Assembly: GCA_963703555.1 (NCBI GenBank)
Contig: CAVPEV010000042.1
Location: 1 to 18,428 of the forward strand
Length of the DNA: 18,428 bases
Direction: 5' to 3'
From: CAVPEV01 sp963703555
GTDB taxonomy: Bacteria > Actinomycetota > Actinomycetes > Actinomycetales > Cellulomonadaceae
Shown: in pieces, positions 1-6,270 of the stretch
Numbering within the stretch: position 1 is the stretch's first letter
Layout: each line of letters opens with the position of its first letter
Made by a program: the position numbers and the translations under genes
Notes under the pieces: generated by a model
Seen by the model: only the letters and a program-made list of their open reading frames with translations
Databases searched by the model: none
What the model was told of the DNA's origin: nothing

Positions 1-369
1 CACCCTTCCTCGTGTCGGGTGCGCAGCCGGCCGGGCGTCAGTCAGTTCACTATTGGGACCCGTGTCAAACCCCTATCAGGACATGACGGCCCGCCCGGCT
101 GCACCGGTCGTGAGCCGGGCCGGTCGACACGTCGCAAGCAGGACAGCCGCCACCGGGCGACGTCAGAAGAGCCATGGGTCAGACCCGCCCCACCGCAGGC
201 CATCCTGCGCCCCGGAGAAGCCAGCCGCCACGCCCCTCAAGGGGTCAGACCACCGGTCCACGGCTCCATAGTGAAGAGCCCCTTTGGCGCCGACCGGTAC
301 CACCGCCGGAGGACGAGTCTCTGCACGTCGCCGCCACGAGGCACCCCCTGCCGCTCCTACACTCGGAGC
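1..369. other. Leading region with no supported gene
   Basis: No convincing gene lies here. An open frame continues upstream from the 370 gene to base 19, but its residues are a low-complexity Arg/Pro/Ser mixture with no family resemblance, so it is treated as chance. The block around 46-92 is less GC-rich than its surroundings and holds a TTGACA on the minus strand (plus bases 64-69). A short direct repeat GGGTCAGACC occurs near 177 and 242. No tRNA cloverleaf was recognised. Confidence 0.55.
358..363 (+). promoter_or_regulatory. -10 box (TACACT) of a leaderless gene
   Basis: TACACT ends 6 bases before the ATG at 370. It fits the TANNNT consensus of actinobacterial -10 elements at the spacing that puts the transcript start at or next to the start codon. 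There is no Shine-Dalgarno sequence before the ATG except a weak CGGAG touching it. No -35 element is clear. Confidence 0.5.
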
Positions 370-1266
370 ATGCCTCAGCAGGTCCCGGCAAACTGGTATC
401 CGGACCCCTTCGGCCGCTTCGAGCACCGCTACTGGGACGGTCGTCAGTGGACCGAGCATGTCGGTTCCGCCGGGCGTCAGGCGATCGATCTGCCAGTTGT
501 CTCGGCGCCGACGCTGCCAGTCGCCGCGAAGTCCATTGCGTCGACTGCCGCCCCTGAGGTGGCGCCTGCCGCCAGGCCGGCAAACAAGAAGGTCCAGCGT
601 CAGGTGCAGACGCTAGGCGTCGGCAGCGGTGTTGAGGCTGGCGGCGGGACTCTGTTCACGGAGCCGGTCCTCGTCGTGAACCAGAAGGCCAAGCTGTTCG
701 AGACGAAGTCCGAGTACGGCGTCTACAACCAGCAGGGCCAGAAGGTCGGCTCGGTTCGCGAGGTCGGCATCAGCCTCACGCGACTCGCGATGGGTGGCAA
801 CGACGGAACCCGCAGGCTGCAGATCGTTGACACGAATGGTCGGGTGCTCATGACACTGACCCGACCAGCCAAGATCCTGAAGTCGAAGATCATCGTCATG
901 AGAGCCGACGGCACCCAGGTGGGTCAGATCGTGCAAGAGAACGTCGGCGTCCTGGCGGGCCTGAGCTCGAGGTTCAGCATCCGCTTCCGGCTGGAGTCAG
1001 GTGGCCAACGGCTCGGCTCGATCAACGCCGAAAGTTGGCGAGCGTGGGACTTCAACATCCAGGATCGCGCCGGGACCGAGATCGCCAGAATCACCAAGAC
1101 CTGGGCAGGGCTGGCCAAGGAGTGGTTCACGAAGGCCGACAACTATGTCCTGGAGGTTCACCGGCCACTGGAGGAGCCGTTGCGTTCACTCGTGGTCGCG
1201 GCCGCGCTCGCCGTCGACACGGCACTTAAGCAAGACGGCGATTGGCACCACAGGTCGTCAAGGTGA
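370..1266 (+). CDS. DUF2510 and LURP-one (scramblase-like) domain protein
   Basis: The 298-residue product has two parts. Residues 6-31 (NWYPDPFGRFEHRYWDGRQW and what follows) are a DUF2510 module, a short Trp/Tyr-rich motif common at the N-termini of actinobacterial envelope proteins. After a Pro/Ala-rich linker (about 41-95), residues 98-290 resemble the LURP-one/scramblase-like beta-barrel fold, ending in the typical PLRSLVVAAALAVDTALKQD. No hydrophobic membrane helix or signal peptide is clear, so the location is uncertain; the C-terminal hydrophobic stretch belongs to the fold. The biochemical role of bacterial members is not established. The start at 370 is preferred over an upstream extension because DUF2510 begins directly after it and a -10 box lies 6 bases upstream. 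The next gene downstream is a convergent pseudogene. Confidence 0.85.
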   Translation: MPQQVPANWYPDPFGRFEHRYWDGRQWTEHVGSAGRQAIDLPVVSAPTLPVAAKSIASTAAPEVAPAARPANKKVQRQVQTLGVGSGVEAGGGTLFTEPVLVVNQKAKLFETKSEYGVYNQQGQKVGSVREVGISLTRLAMGGNDGTRRLQIVDTNGRVLMTLTRPAKILKSKIIVMRADGTQVGQIVQENVGVLAGLSSRFSIRFRLESGGQRLGSINAESWRAWDFNIQDRAGTEIARITKTWAGLAKEWFTKADNYVLEVHRPLEEPLRSLVVAAALAVDTALKQDGDWHHRSSR

Positions 1267-1337
1267 CGACAACTGCGCTCTGACCTCATGCTGATGAGCT
1301 CGGCCGGTGAACCCCGCCGCAGCGCACTGGACCGGCA

Positions 1338-1384
1338 CGCCGGCCAGCTTCCGCGGGGACTCATCCCCTCGGGGCTGGCCGGCG
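1338..1384. terminator. Hairpin between convergent genes
   Basis: An 11-bp perfect inverted repeat, CGCCGGCCAGC at 1338-1348 and GCTGGCCGGCG at 1374-1384, encloses a 25-base loop that can form an inner GGGG/CCCC stem. It lies 72 bases after the stop at 1266, and its right arm covers the last codons of the minus-strand recombinase remnant. There is no T-tract. A bidirectional terminator is likely; an edge of the former mobile element is the alternative. Confidence 0.4.
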
Positions 1385-1763
1385 CTTCGCCTTTGAGGTG
1401 ATGGCGTCCATCGCGGCGACCTGCCCTGATCTGACCGGCGCGATCGGGTGCCGATAGATCTCGGTGGTCACGGTGACCGAGCGGTGCCCGAGGGTGTCGC
1501 TGACGCGCGCGCCGCCGGGCAGTTCGTACTGCCACTGGACGTGCTCGACCACGTCGCAGTGGATCACCGCGAGGTCTCCCCGCAGCGGGTGGCAGGTCAC
1601 GGACTGCACGGTTGGCGTCTTGGTCAGGAAGTCCCACGCGTCCGCGACCGCGCTGCGCGTCGTGGCGACCAGGTCGCGCCAGCCCTTCTCGGCGCAGCGT
1701 TCGGCGAGGACGATCCGGTACTCGGACTTCTTTGCCGGGCCGGGCGACCTCGCCGCCGCTCAC
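1361..1763 (-). pseudogene. Chimeric relic: RelE-like toxin joined to tyrosine-recombinase C-terminus
   Basis: Read from 1763 downwards, a GTG overlaps the antitoxin stop (GTGA) and opens MSGGEVARP. The frame must then shift by one base near 1733-1738 to reach AKKSEYRIVLAERCAEKGW, continuing to HVQWQYELPGGARV. This resembles actinobacterial RelE/ParE-superfamily toxins, which normally go on into a Trp/Tyr-rich strand. Here, at about 1499-1505, the reading continues in frame into SDTLGHRSVTVTTEIYRH, the C-terminal box of a tyrosine recombinase, with the conserved LGH and the catalytic Tyr (codon 1454-1456). It stops at 1361. The product therefore carries only the tail of an integrase and a toxin lacking its last strands. 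Family names rest on remembered motifs, not on a search. Confidence 0.65.
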
Positions 1764-2029
1764 TGCGGGCGTTCGACGTCCACCGGCTCGTCGAGCCACT
1801 CCAGGTCGGCCCCGTCGCGGGCGACGCCGGCGGCGTACGCCTGGGCGGTCGAGCGCCAGGCATGCACCGTGATCTCCAGACGGGTGAAGTCAGAGATGCT
1901 GGCGCAGGCCCTGGCCACCTCGATCAGCTCGGCGGCGAACGCGTCGCGCTCCGGCTCGGACAGGAAGGCGGCCCAGGGGAAGGGCCCGGCCAGCCGGCCG
2001 GCGATGCTCGCCGGCGAGTCCACGGTCAT
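1760..2029 (-). CDS. Antitoxin-like protein upstream of a broken toxin
   Basis: The 89-residue product starts MTVDSPASIAGRLAGPFPWA and contains a predicted helical core (AFLSEPERDAFAAELIEVAR) followed by RLEITVHAWRSTAQAYA. It resembles small actinobacterial proteins of the DUF6247 kind that precede RelE-like toxins; I am unsure of the exact family. The inferred role is to bind and neutralise the toxin. Its stop overlaps the toxin GTG, the usual translational coupling of a type II toxin-antitoxin pair. The frame is open up to 2185, but the upstream residues are low in family character, so the ATG at 2029 is chosen; no strong ribosome binding site is visible. The toxin partner is frameshifted and truncated, leaving this as an orphan antitoxin that may itself be decaying. 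Confidence 0.55.
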   Translation of the reverse strand: MTVDSPASIAGRLAGPFPWAAFLSEPERDAFAAELIEVARACASISDFTRLEITVHAWRSTAQAYAAGVARDGADLEWLDEPVDVERPQ

Positions 2030-2256
2030 CCAGCCGGGGTGCGCGAGCGGCGCGCGACCTGGACCTGCTGGACCGTGGCGGCCGAGGCCGCCCGAGTCAC
2101 CAAGTCCTTGGTTGCCACCACATCGCAGGATCGGATGGCGCCGAATGTGTCCGTTTGGGTTGACTTCGCTCGGAACGTGAGGCACTCTGGACCAGTCCAG
2201 GGCGTTGGAGCCGTGGGTGCGGCCATCCGGCCGCGGGGACGTGGGACACGGTGGTC

Positions 2257-2579
2257 ATGTACGCACCCGAGCGACACCGGCAGATCCTCGGTCACGCGCG
2301 CGCCGACGGGCGTGTCGACGTCGCCGGGCTCGCCGCCGAACCGGACGTCACGCCGGGGACGGTGCGCCGCGACGTGACCGCGCGAGGCGATGGTCGAGCG
2401 TGCGCTCGTCGCCGCGTCGCGGCGCACCGTCGTGCTGGCCGACCACTCGAAGGTCGGGCGCACCGACCTGGCGCTCGTCGCCCCCTGTCCAGCGTCGACA
2501 CGCTCACCCCCGACACCGGGATCGCCGCCGAGCTCGCCGACGAGATCAAGGCCGCGGGCCCTGCGTGGTCCGCGCATGA
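2257..2579 (+). pseudogene. DeoR-family regulator, multiply disrupted
   Basis: An ATG at 2257 opens MYAPERHRQILGHARADGRV and DVTPGTVRRDVTA, the N-terminal winged helix of DeoR regulators. About 45 residues in, the text jumps with a frame change near 2388 to MVERALVAASRRTVVLADHS and KVGRTDLALVAP, which belongs near the C-terminal end of the sugar-phosphate-binding domain, so well over 100 residues of a usual ~250 are missing. A second frame change near 2483 leads to LSSVDTLTPDTGIAAELADE, and a third near 2560 to VVRA followed by TGA at 2577-2579. All three frames are needed to read it. It sits upstream of the PTS genes, where an intact DeoR repressor would be expected to control them. Confidence 0.8.
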
Positions 2580-2608
2580 CGACCGCATGACGACCGCATG
2601 ACGACCGC
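2576..2608 (+). repeat. Three tandem copies of an 11-base unit
   Basis: ATGACGACCGC is repeated exactly three times (2576-2586, 2587-2597, 2598-2608). The first copy overlaps the stop codon of the deoR remnant in an ATGA arrangement, as if an ancestral next gene began there with Met-Thr-Thr-Ala. Because 11 is not a multiple of 3, each copy shifts frame. Replication slippage is the simplest cause. Confidence 0.9.
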
Positions 2609-2610
2609 GT

Positions 2611-2626
2611 GCGGCCCTCGGGCCGC
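2611..2626 (+). promoter_or_regulatory. Small hairpin before the dehydrogenase ribosome binding site
   Basis: GCGGCC, CTCG, GGCCGC forms a 6-bp GC stem with a 4-base loop, 14 bases before the AAGGAG at 2641. It could influence access to the ribosome or mRNA stability; this is inferred from the sequence only. Confidence 0.3.
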
Positions 2627-2650
2627 CGGCATCACCACCGAAGGAGAACG

Positions 2651-3694
2651 ATGAAGGTCTTCCGCTTCTACGCCCCGGGCGACGTGCGGATCGAGGACGA
2701 CTACCCCGAGCCCGTCGCCGGTCCGGGCGAGGTGAAGATCCGCGTCCGCGCCTGCTCGATGTGCGGCACGGACGTCAAGATCTCCACGTCGGGCCACCAG
2801 CGCATGCGCCCGCCGCGCATCATGGGGCACGAGATCGCCGGCGAGATCGTCGAGGTCGGCGACGGCGTCACCGGATGGGCGGCCGGCGACCGCGTCCAGG
2901 TGATCGCCGCCATCCCCTGTGGGAAGTGCGAGTTCTGCACCTCCGGGCTCATGACGATCTGTCCCAACCAGCTCTCGATGGGCTACGACTTCGACGGCGG
3001 GTTCGCACCGTACCTGGTCGTGCCGCGCGAGGTGCTCGCGGTCGACGGGCTGAACCGCATCCCCGAGGGCGTCTCGTTCGCCGAGGCGTCCGTCAGCGAG
3101 CCGTTCGCGTGCGCGATCAACGCGCAGGAGCTGGTGAACACCCACGACGGCGACATCGTCGTGGTCGTCGGCTCCGGGCCGATCGGCTGTCTGCACGTGC
3201 GACTGGCGCGCGCCCGTGGCGCGGGTGAGGTGTACCTCGTCGAGCTGAACAGGGAGCGGCTCGACCTGGCCGCCCAGATCGTCAAGCCCGACGCGGCGAT
3301 CTGCTCCGCCGAGGTCGACCCGATCGAGGCCGTCCTCGATCTCACCGGGGGCAGGGGCGTCAGCCTGGCGATCACCGCCGCGGCCTCCGGCGCGGCCCAG
3401 GAGCAGGCCCTGCGCATGCTGGCCCCACGCGGCCGGATCTCCCTCTTCGGCGGCCTGCCCAAGGACAAGCCGACGATCACCCTGGACTCCAACCTCGTGC
3501 ACTACCGCGAGCTGTCGATCTGGGGCGCCAACGGCTCGAGCCCCGCGCACAACAAGCAGGCGCTCGCGCACATCGCCGACGGCAGTGTGCCCGTCGCAGA
3601 CCTCATCACCCACCGGCTTCCGCTGGAACAGATCCGCGACGGCCTCGACATCGTCCGTGCAGGCACGGGCATCAAGGTCACCATCGAGCCGTGA
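2651..3694 (+). CDS. Zinc-dependent polyol dehydrogenase (MDR family)
   Basis: The 347-residue product is a medium-chain zinc alcohol dehydrogenase of the sorbitol/galactitol-phosphate type. Visible features: catalytic zinc ligands Cys38, His60-Glu61 (GHE) and Glu150; structural zinc cysteines 90, 93, 96 and 104; nucleotide-binding GSGPIG at 174-179; and an acidic residue (Glu198) at the end of the second strand, favouring NAD over NADP. The length is normal. Start at 2651 with AAGGAG at 2641-2646. It precedes a mannitol-type PTS, so the likely reaction is oxidation of the imported hexitol or pentitol phosphate to the ketose phosphate. MtlD-type mannitol-1-phosphate dehydrogenases belong to another family, so the substrate could be galactitol, sorbitol, arabitol or mannitol; the sequence does not decide. 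Confidence 0.88.
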   Translation: MKVFRFYAPGDVRIEDDYPEPVAGPGEVKIRVRACSMCGTDVKISTSGHQRMRPPRIMGHEIAGEIVEVGDGVTGWAAGDRVQVIAAIPCGKCEFCTSGLMTICPNQLSMGYDFDGGFAPYLVVPREVLAVDGLNRIPEGVSFAEASVSEPFACAINAQELVNTHDGDIVVVVGSGPIGCLHVRLARARGAGEVYLVELNRERLDLAAQIVKPDAAICSAEVDPIEAVLDLTGGRGVSLAITAAASGAAQEQALRMLAPRGRISLFGGLPKDKPTITLDSNLVHYRELSIWGANGSSPAHNKQALAHIADGSVPVADLITHRLPLEQIRDGLDIVRAGTGIKVTIEP

Positions 3695-3704
3695 GGCGGT
3701 GACC

Positions 3705-3735
3705 GGCCGGGCGGTCGCGTGTCGGCCGCCCGGCC
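3705..3735 (+). terminator. Intra-operon hairpin (possible attenuator)
   Basis: GGCCGGGCGG (3705-3714) and CCGCCCGGCC (3726-3735) form a perfect 10-bp stem with an 11-base loop, 11 bases after the dehydrogenase stop. No T-tract follows. It may reduce read-through into the PTS gene or stabilise the upstream transcript end. Confidence 0.4.
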
Positions 3736-3776
3736 ACCGAACCCGGGCGGGGCAGCGCTCCGGGGTGCAGTGCAGC

Positions 3777-3790
3777 GATCGATGACGATC
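3777..3790. promoter_or_regulatory. Palindrome, possible operator
   Basis: GATCG-ATGA-CGATC is a perfect 5-bp dyad with a 4-base centre in the 152-base gap before the EIICB gene. A regulator site is conceivable, but there is no second copy or known consensus to support it. A second small hairpin, CGGGG-TACG-CCCCG, follows at 3801-3814. Confidence 0.2.
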
Positions 3791-3831
3791 TAGCGCCGGA
3801 CGGGGTACGCCCCGGCCGACCGCCACACGAC

Positions 3832-3836
3832 AGGAG
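3832..3836 (+). promoter_or_regulatory. Ribosome binding site deciding the EIICB start
   Basis: AGGAG is 10 bases from the ATG at 3847 but only 1 base from the in-frame GTG at 3838. The GTG is too close to be used, so the ATG is chosen. Confidence 0.6.
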
Positions 3837-3846
3837 AGTGAGCGGG

Positions 3847-5466
3847 ATGTCTGCAGCAGCAGCGGCAGGGGCCCCCACCGTGCGCCGGGGCAAGGGCGCA
3901 CAGGTCAGGATCCAAAGGTTCGGAGCCTTCCTGACCGGCATGATCATGCCGAATCTCCCGGCGTTCCTCGCCTGGGGCCTCATCACGTCGTTCTTCATCG
4001 CCCGCGGGTGGACGCCCAACGGCATCATCGGCGGGTTCGGCAACGCCGACGCGTCGGGCTGGGCGGGTGCCGCAACGACACTGGCGCAGGGGAGCGACGG
4101 CGCGACGTTCCACCAGTACGTCGGGCTCGTCGGCCCGATGGTCACCTACCTGCTGCCGCTGCTCATCGCGAATGCCGGCGGCCGGATCGTCTACGGTGCC
4201 CGCGGCGCCGTCGTCGCGTCGATCGCGACGGTCGGCGTCATCGTCGGCTCCACCGTCCCGATGTTCCTCGGCGCCATGATCGTCGGGCCGCTGTCGGCCT
4301 GGATCATGAAGCAGATCGACCGCATCTGGGCGGACAAGATCCGGCCCGGCTTCGAGATGCTCGTCGACATGTTCTCCGCCGGAATCCTCGGCGCGGGGCT
4401 GTCCATCGGCGCGTTCTTCGGCGTCGCGCCGATCGTCACGCACGTCAGCCAGTGGCTGGGCACCATCGTCGACTGGCTGGCCAACCACGAGTTGTTGCCG
4501 GTGATGAGCCTCATCGTCGAGCCGGCGAAGGTGCTATTCCTCAACAACGCGATCGGCAACGGGGTGCTGGTGCCGCTCGGCGCGCAGCAGGTGATCGACC
4601 AGGGCAAGTCCCTGCTGTTCCTCGTCGAGGCGAACCCCGGCCCGGGCTTCGGCATCCTGCTCGCCTACACGCTGCTCGGCGTGGGCGCGGCGCGGTCCAC
4701 CGCCCCGGGCGCGATCATCATCCAGTTCTTCGGCGGCATCCACGAGGTGTACTTCCCGTTCGTCCTCATGAAGCCGACCCTCATCGTCGCCGCGATCCTC
4801 GGTGGTGCGACAGGCGTGGCGACCAACGTCATCTTCGGCAGCGGCCTGCGCGGGCCGGCCGCACCCGGCAGCATCATCGCGGTGCTCGTCGCGACGCCAC
4901 GAGGTAGCTACGTCGGCGTCATCCTGTCCGTCATCCTGTCCGCCGCCGTGTCGTTCCTCGTCGCGGCCGTCATCCTGCGGGCCTCCCGCAAGCGCGACCT
5001 GGAGGCGGGCGAGAGTGGCGACCTCGCCGCGGCGATCGGGCAGACCGAGGCGAACAAGGGCAAGTCGAGCGCGTCGCTCTCCGCTCTGGCGCAGGCGAAC
5101 GGCATCCCGACGCAGCCGACGTCCGACGTGGCCGGCGCCGCGTCGACGCTCCTCGCCACCCGGCCGATCCACCACATCGTCTTCGCGTGCGACGGCGGCA
5201 TGGGCTCGAGCGCGATGGGCGCGAGCATCCTGCGCGACAAGTTGAAGAAGGCCGGCGTGCCGGACGTCAAGGTCGAGTTCACGGCGGTCGCCCAGCTCGC
5301 GGACGGCGCGGACATCGTCATCAGCCAGCGCGAACTGACCGACCGGGCGCGCAGGCAGGCGCCCAGCTCGCGGCACGTCTCGGTGGACAATTTCCTGTCC
5401 AGCCCGGTGTACGACGAGGTGGTCGCCGAGGCCAAGGAGTCGGCGTCGGCGGGAAGTCCGTCGTGA
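3847..5466 (+). CDS. mtlA: PTS mannitol-type (polyol) transporter EIICB
   Basis: This 539-residue membrane permease imports a sugar alcohol while phosphorylating it. Residues ~22-380 form the EIIC membrane domain with several hydrophobic segments and the mannitol-family signature GGIHEVYFPFVLMKP at 296-310, whose Glu lies in the substrate-binding region of the family. EANPGPGFGILLAY (261-274) also matches MtlA. A linker (380-439) leads to EIIB, where Cys448 in ACDGGMGSSAMGA is the phosphorylation site. There is no EIIA domain; the next gene supplies it. The block that reads NNAINHG in E. coli MtlA (from memory) reads NNAIGNG here (233-239), so a conserved His is absent. The gene overlaps the EIIA gene by four bases. 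Polyol PTS identity is secure; mannitol specificity is not. Confidence 0.9.
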   Translation: MSAAAAAGAPTVRRGKGAQVRIQRFGAFLTGMIMPNLPAFLAWGLITSFFIARGWTPNGIIGGFGNADASGWAGAATTLAQGSDGATFHQYVGLVGPMVTYLLPLLIANAGGRIVYGARGAVVASIATVGVIVGSTVPMFLGAMIVGPLSAWIMKQIDRIWADKIRPGFEMLVDMFSAGILGAGLSIGAFFGVAPIVTHVSQWLGTIVDWLANHELLPVMSLIVEPAKVLFLNNAIGNGVLVPLGAQQVIDQGKSLLFLVEANPGPGFGILLAYTLLGVGAARSTAPGAIIIQFFGGIHEVYFPFVLMKPTLIVAAILGGATGVATNVIFGSGLRGPAAPGSIIAVLVATPRGSYVGVILSVILSAAVSFLVAAVILRASRKRDLEAGESGDLAAAIGQTEANKGKSSASLSALAQANGIPTQPTSDVAGAASTLLATRPIHHIVFACDGGMGSSAMGASILRDKLKKAGVPDVKVEFTAVAQLADGADIVISQRELTDRARRQAPSSRHVSVDNFLSSPVYDEVVAEAKESASAGSPS

Positions 5467-5903
5467 CCGACGTCCTCACCCGCGACCTCGTCGTCGCACC
5501 GGGCACGGCCCGGACGAAGGACGAGGCCATCCGGGAGGCCGGCGCCCTGCTCGTCGGGTGCGGCGCCGTCACCCCGGCCTACGTCGACGCGATGGTGGAG
5601 CGCGAGCGGCTGGTGTCCACCTACATGGGCAGCTTCCTCGCGATCCCGCACGGCACCGACGAGTCGAAGGCGGACATCGTGCGGTCCGCGCTGTGCCTGG
5701 TCCGGTACGACGAGCCGATCGAGTGGGGCGCCGGGCAGCCGGTGCGCGTTGTCGTCGGCATCGCCGGGGTGGGCGAGGAGCACCTGGGGATCCTGTCGAA
5801 AGTCGCACTGGTCTTCGCCGACCCCGACCAGGTGCGGCGCGTGCTCGACGCGCCCGGGCCCGACGCGCTGTACGACCTGATCCAGCAGGTCAACGCCGCC
5901 TGA
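5463..5903 (+). CDS. mtlF: PTS mannitol-type EIIA component
   Basis: This 146-residue cytoplasmic phosphocarrier belongs to the fructose/mannitol EIIA family. His63 in AIPHGT is the residue phosphorylated by HPr, which then passes phosphate to the EIIB cysteine of the preceding gene. Further family marks are MVERERLVSTYMG (44-56) and GILSKVALVF. Its GTG start overlaps the previous stop (GTGA), indicating translational coupling and equal expression with the permease. The length is normal for a single-domain EIIA. A strong hairpin follows 38 bases after the stop. Confidence 0.9.
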   Translation: MTDVLTRDLVVAPGTARTKDEAIREAGALLVGCGAVTPAYVDAMVERERLVSTYMGSFLAIPHGTDESKADIVRSALCLVRYDEPIEWGAGQPVRVVVGIAGVGEEHLGILSKVALVFADPDQVRRVLDAPGPDALYDLIQQVNAA

Positions 5904-5941
5904 CCGGCGACGGCGAGACGATGACGCACGACGAGGAGAGA

Positions 5942-5983
5942 CCCGGGAGGGCGCGGCGCTGCGGACCGCCGCGCCCTCCCGGG
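5942..5983 (+). terminator. 17-bp hairpin after the PTS genes
   Basis: CCCGGGAGGGCGCGGCG (5942-5958) pairs perfectly with 5967-5983 across an 8-base loop. No T-tract follows, as is common in high-GC actinobacteria. It likely ends the PTS transcript. As it lies between EIIA and the kinase remnant, it may also once have set the ratio between them. Confidence 0.65.
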
Positions 5984-6036
5984 GCACGATGTGGCCGGCG
6001 CGGACCCACGCCGGCGAGCGAGGCGCACCGACGATC

Positions 6037-6139
6037 ATCACCGTCACGCCCAACCCAGCCTGGACCGGGCGCTGGACGTCGACGACCTCGCCGTCGGCGA
6101 CGTCAACCGGGCGCACTCCGACACGCTCAGCCCCGGCGC
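6037..6139 (+). pseudogene. PfkB-family sugar-phosphate kinase, N-terminal stub
   Basis: IITVTPNP followed, after a one-base deletion near 6055, by SLDRALDVDDLAVGDVNRAH and SDTLSPG is the N-terminus of a PfkB kinase (1-phosphofructokinase or tagatose-6-phosphate kinase type). The next expected motif (a Gly-Gly-Lys-Gly stretch) and the remaining ~270 residues are missing; homology ends at about 6139, where transposase sequence begins. The codon before the first Ile is ACG rather than a start, though an in-frame ATG exists at 5989. An intact enzyme would phosphorylate the ketose phosphate made by the dehydrogenase at 2651. Confidence 0.75.
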
Positions 6140-6270
6140 CGCGACAGGGTGCTCCTTCGTGTACCCGTTCACCCAGTTCCGTAGCGTCTGCTCCGCCACA
6201 CCATTCTCACGCGCCACGTCAGGGACGGCTCGCGGGTTCCGAATCACTTCCTGAACGCACGCGTCCAGTC
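6140..6270 (-). pseudogene. IS3-family OrfA transposase fragment
   Basis: On the minus strand the reading QEVIRNPRAVPDVARENGVA and EQTLRNWVNGYTKEHP is the helix-turn-helix of IS3-type OrfA (compare the common pattern VARDLGI...TLRNWV). About 40 residues are present. The N-terminal start, the leucine-zipper tail and all of OrfB are missing. The left edge touches the kinase stub; the right edge runs in frame into an IS30 transposase fragment. Confidence 0.7.

Noticed and set aside
19..369. Upstream extension of the DUF2510 gene adding 117 residues
   Set aside because: The residues are low-complexity Arg/Pro/Ser without family similarity, and DUF2510 starts directly at the 370 ATG, which has a -10 box.
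2030..2256. Possible further gene upstream of the antitoxin
   Set aside because: Minus-strand text such as IRSCDVVATKDLVTRAASAA is suggestive, but no family was recognised and no start site is convincing.
1448..2377. Long plus-strand frame opposite the toxin-antitoxin relic
   Set aside because: Its composition is that of an antisense shadow; the minus strand carries recognisable antitoxin, toxin and recombinase motifs.
2546..3901. 451-residue minus-strand frame over the dehydrogenase
   Set aside because: It is antisense to a gene with complete zinc and NAD motifs, and its Asp/Arg/His-rich composition is typical of mirrored high-GC code.
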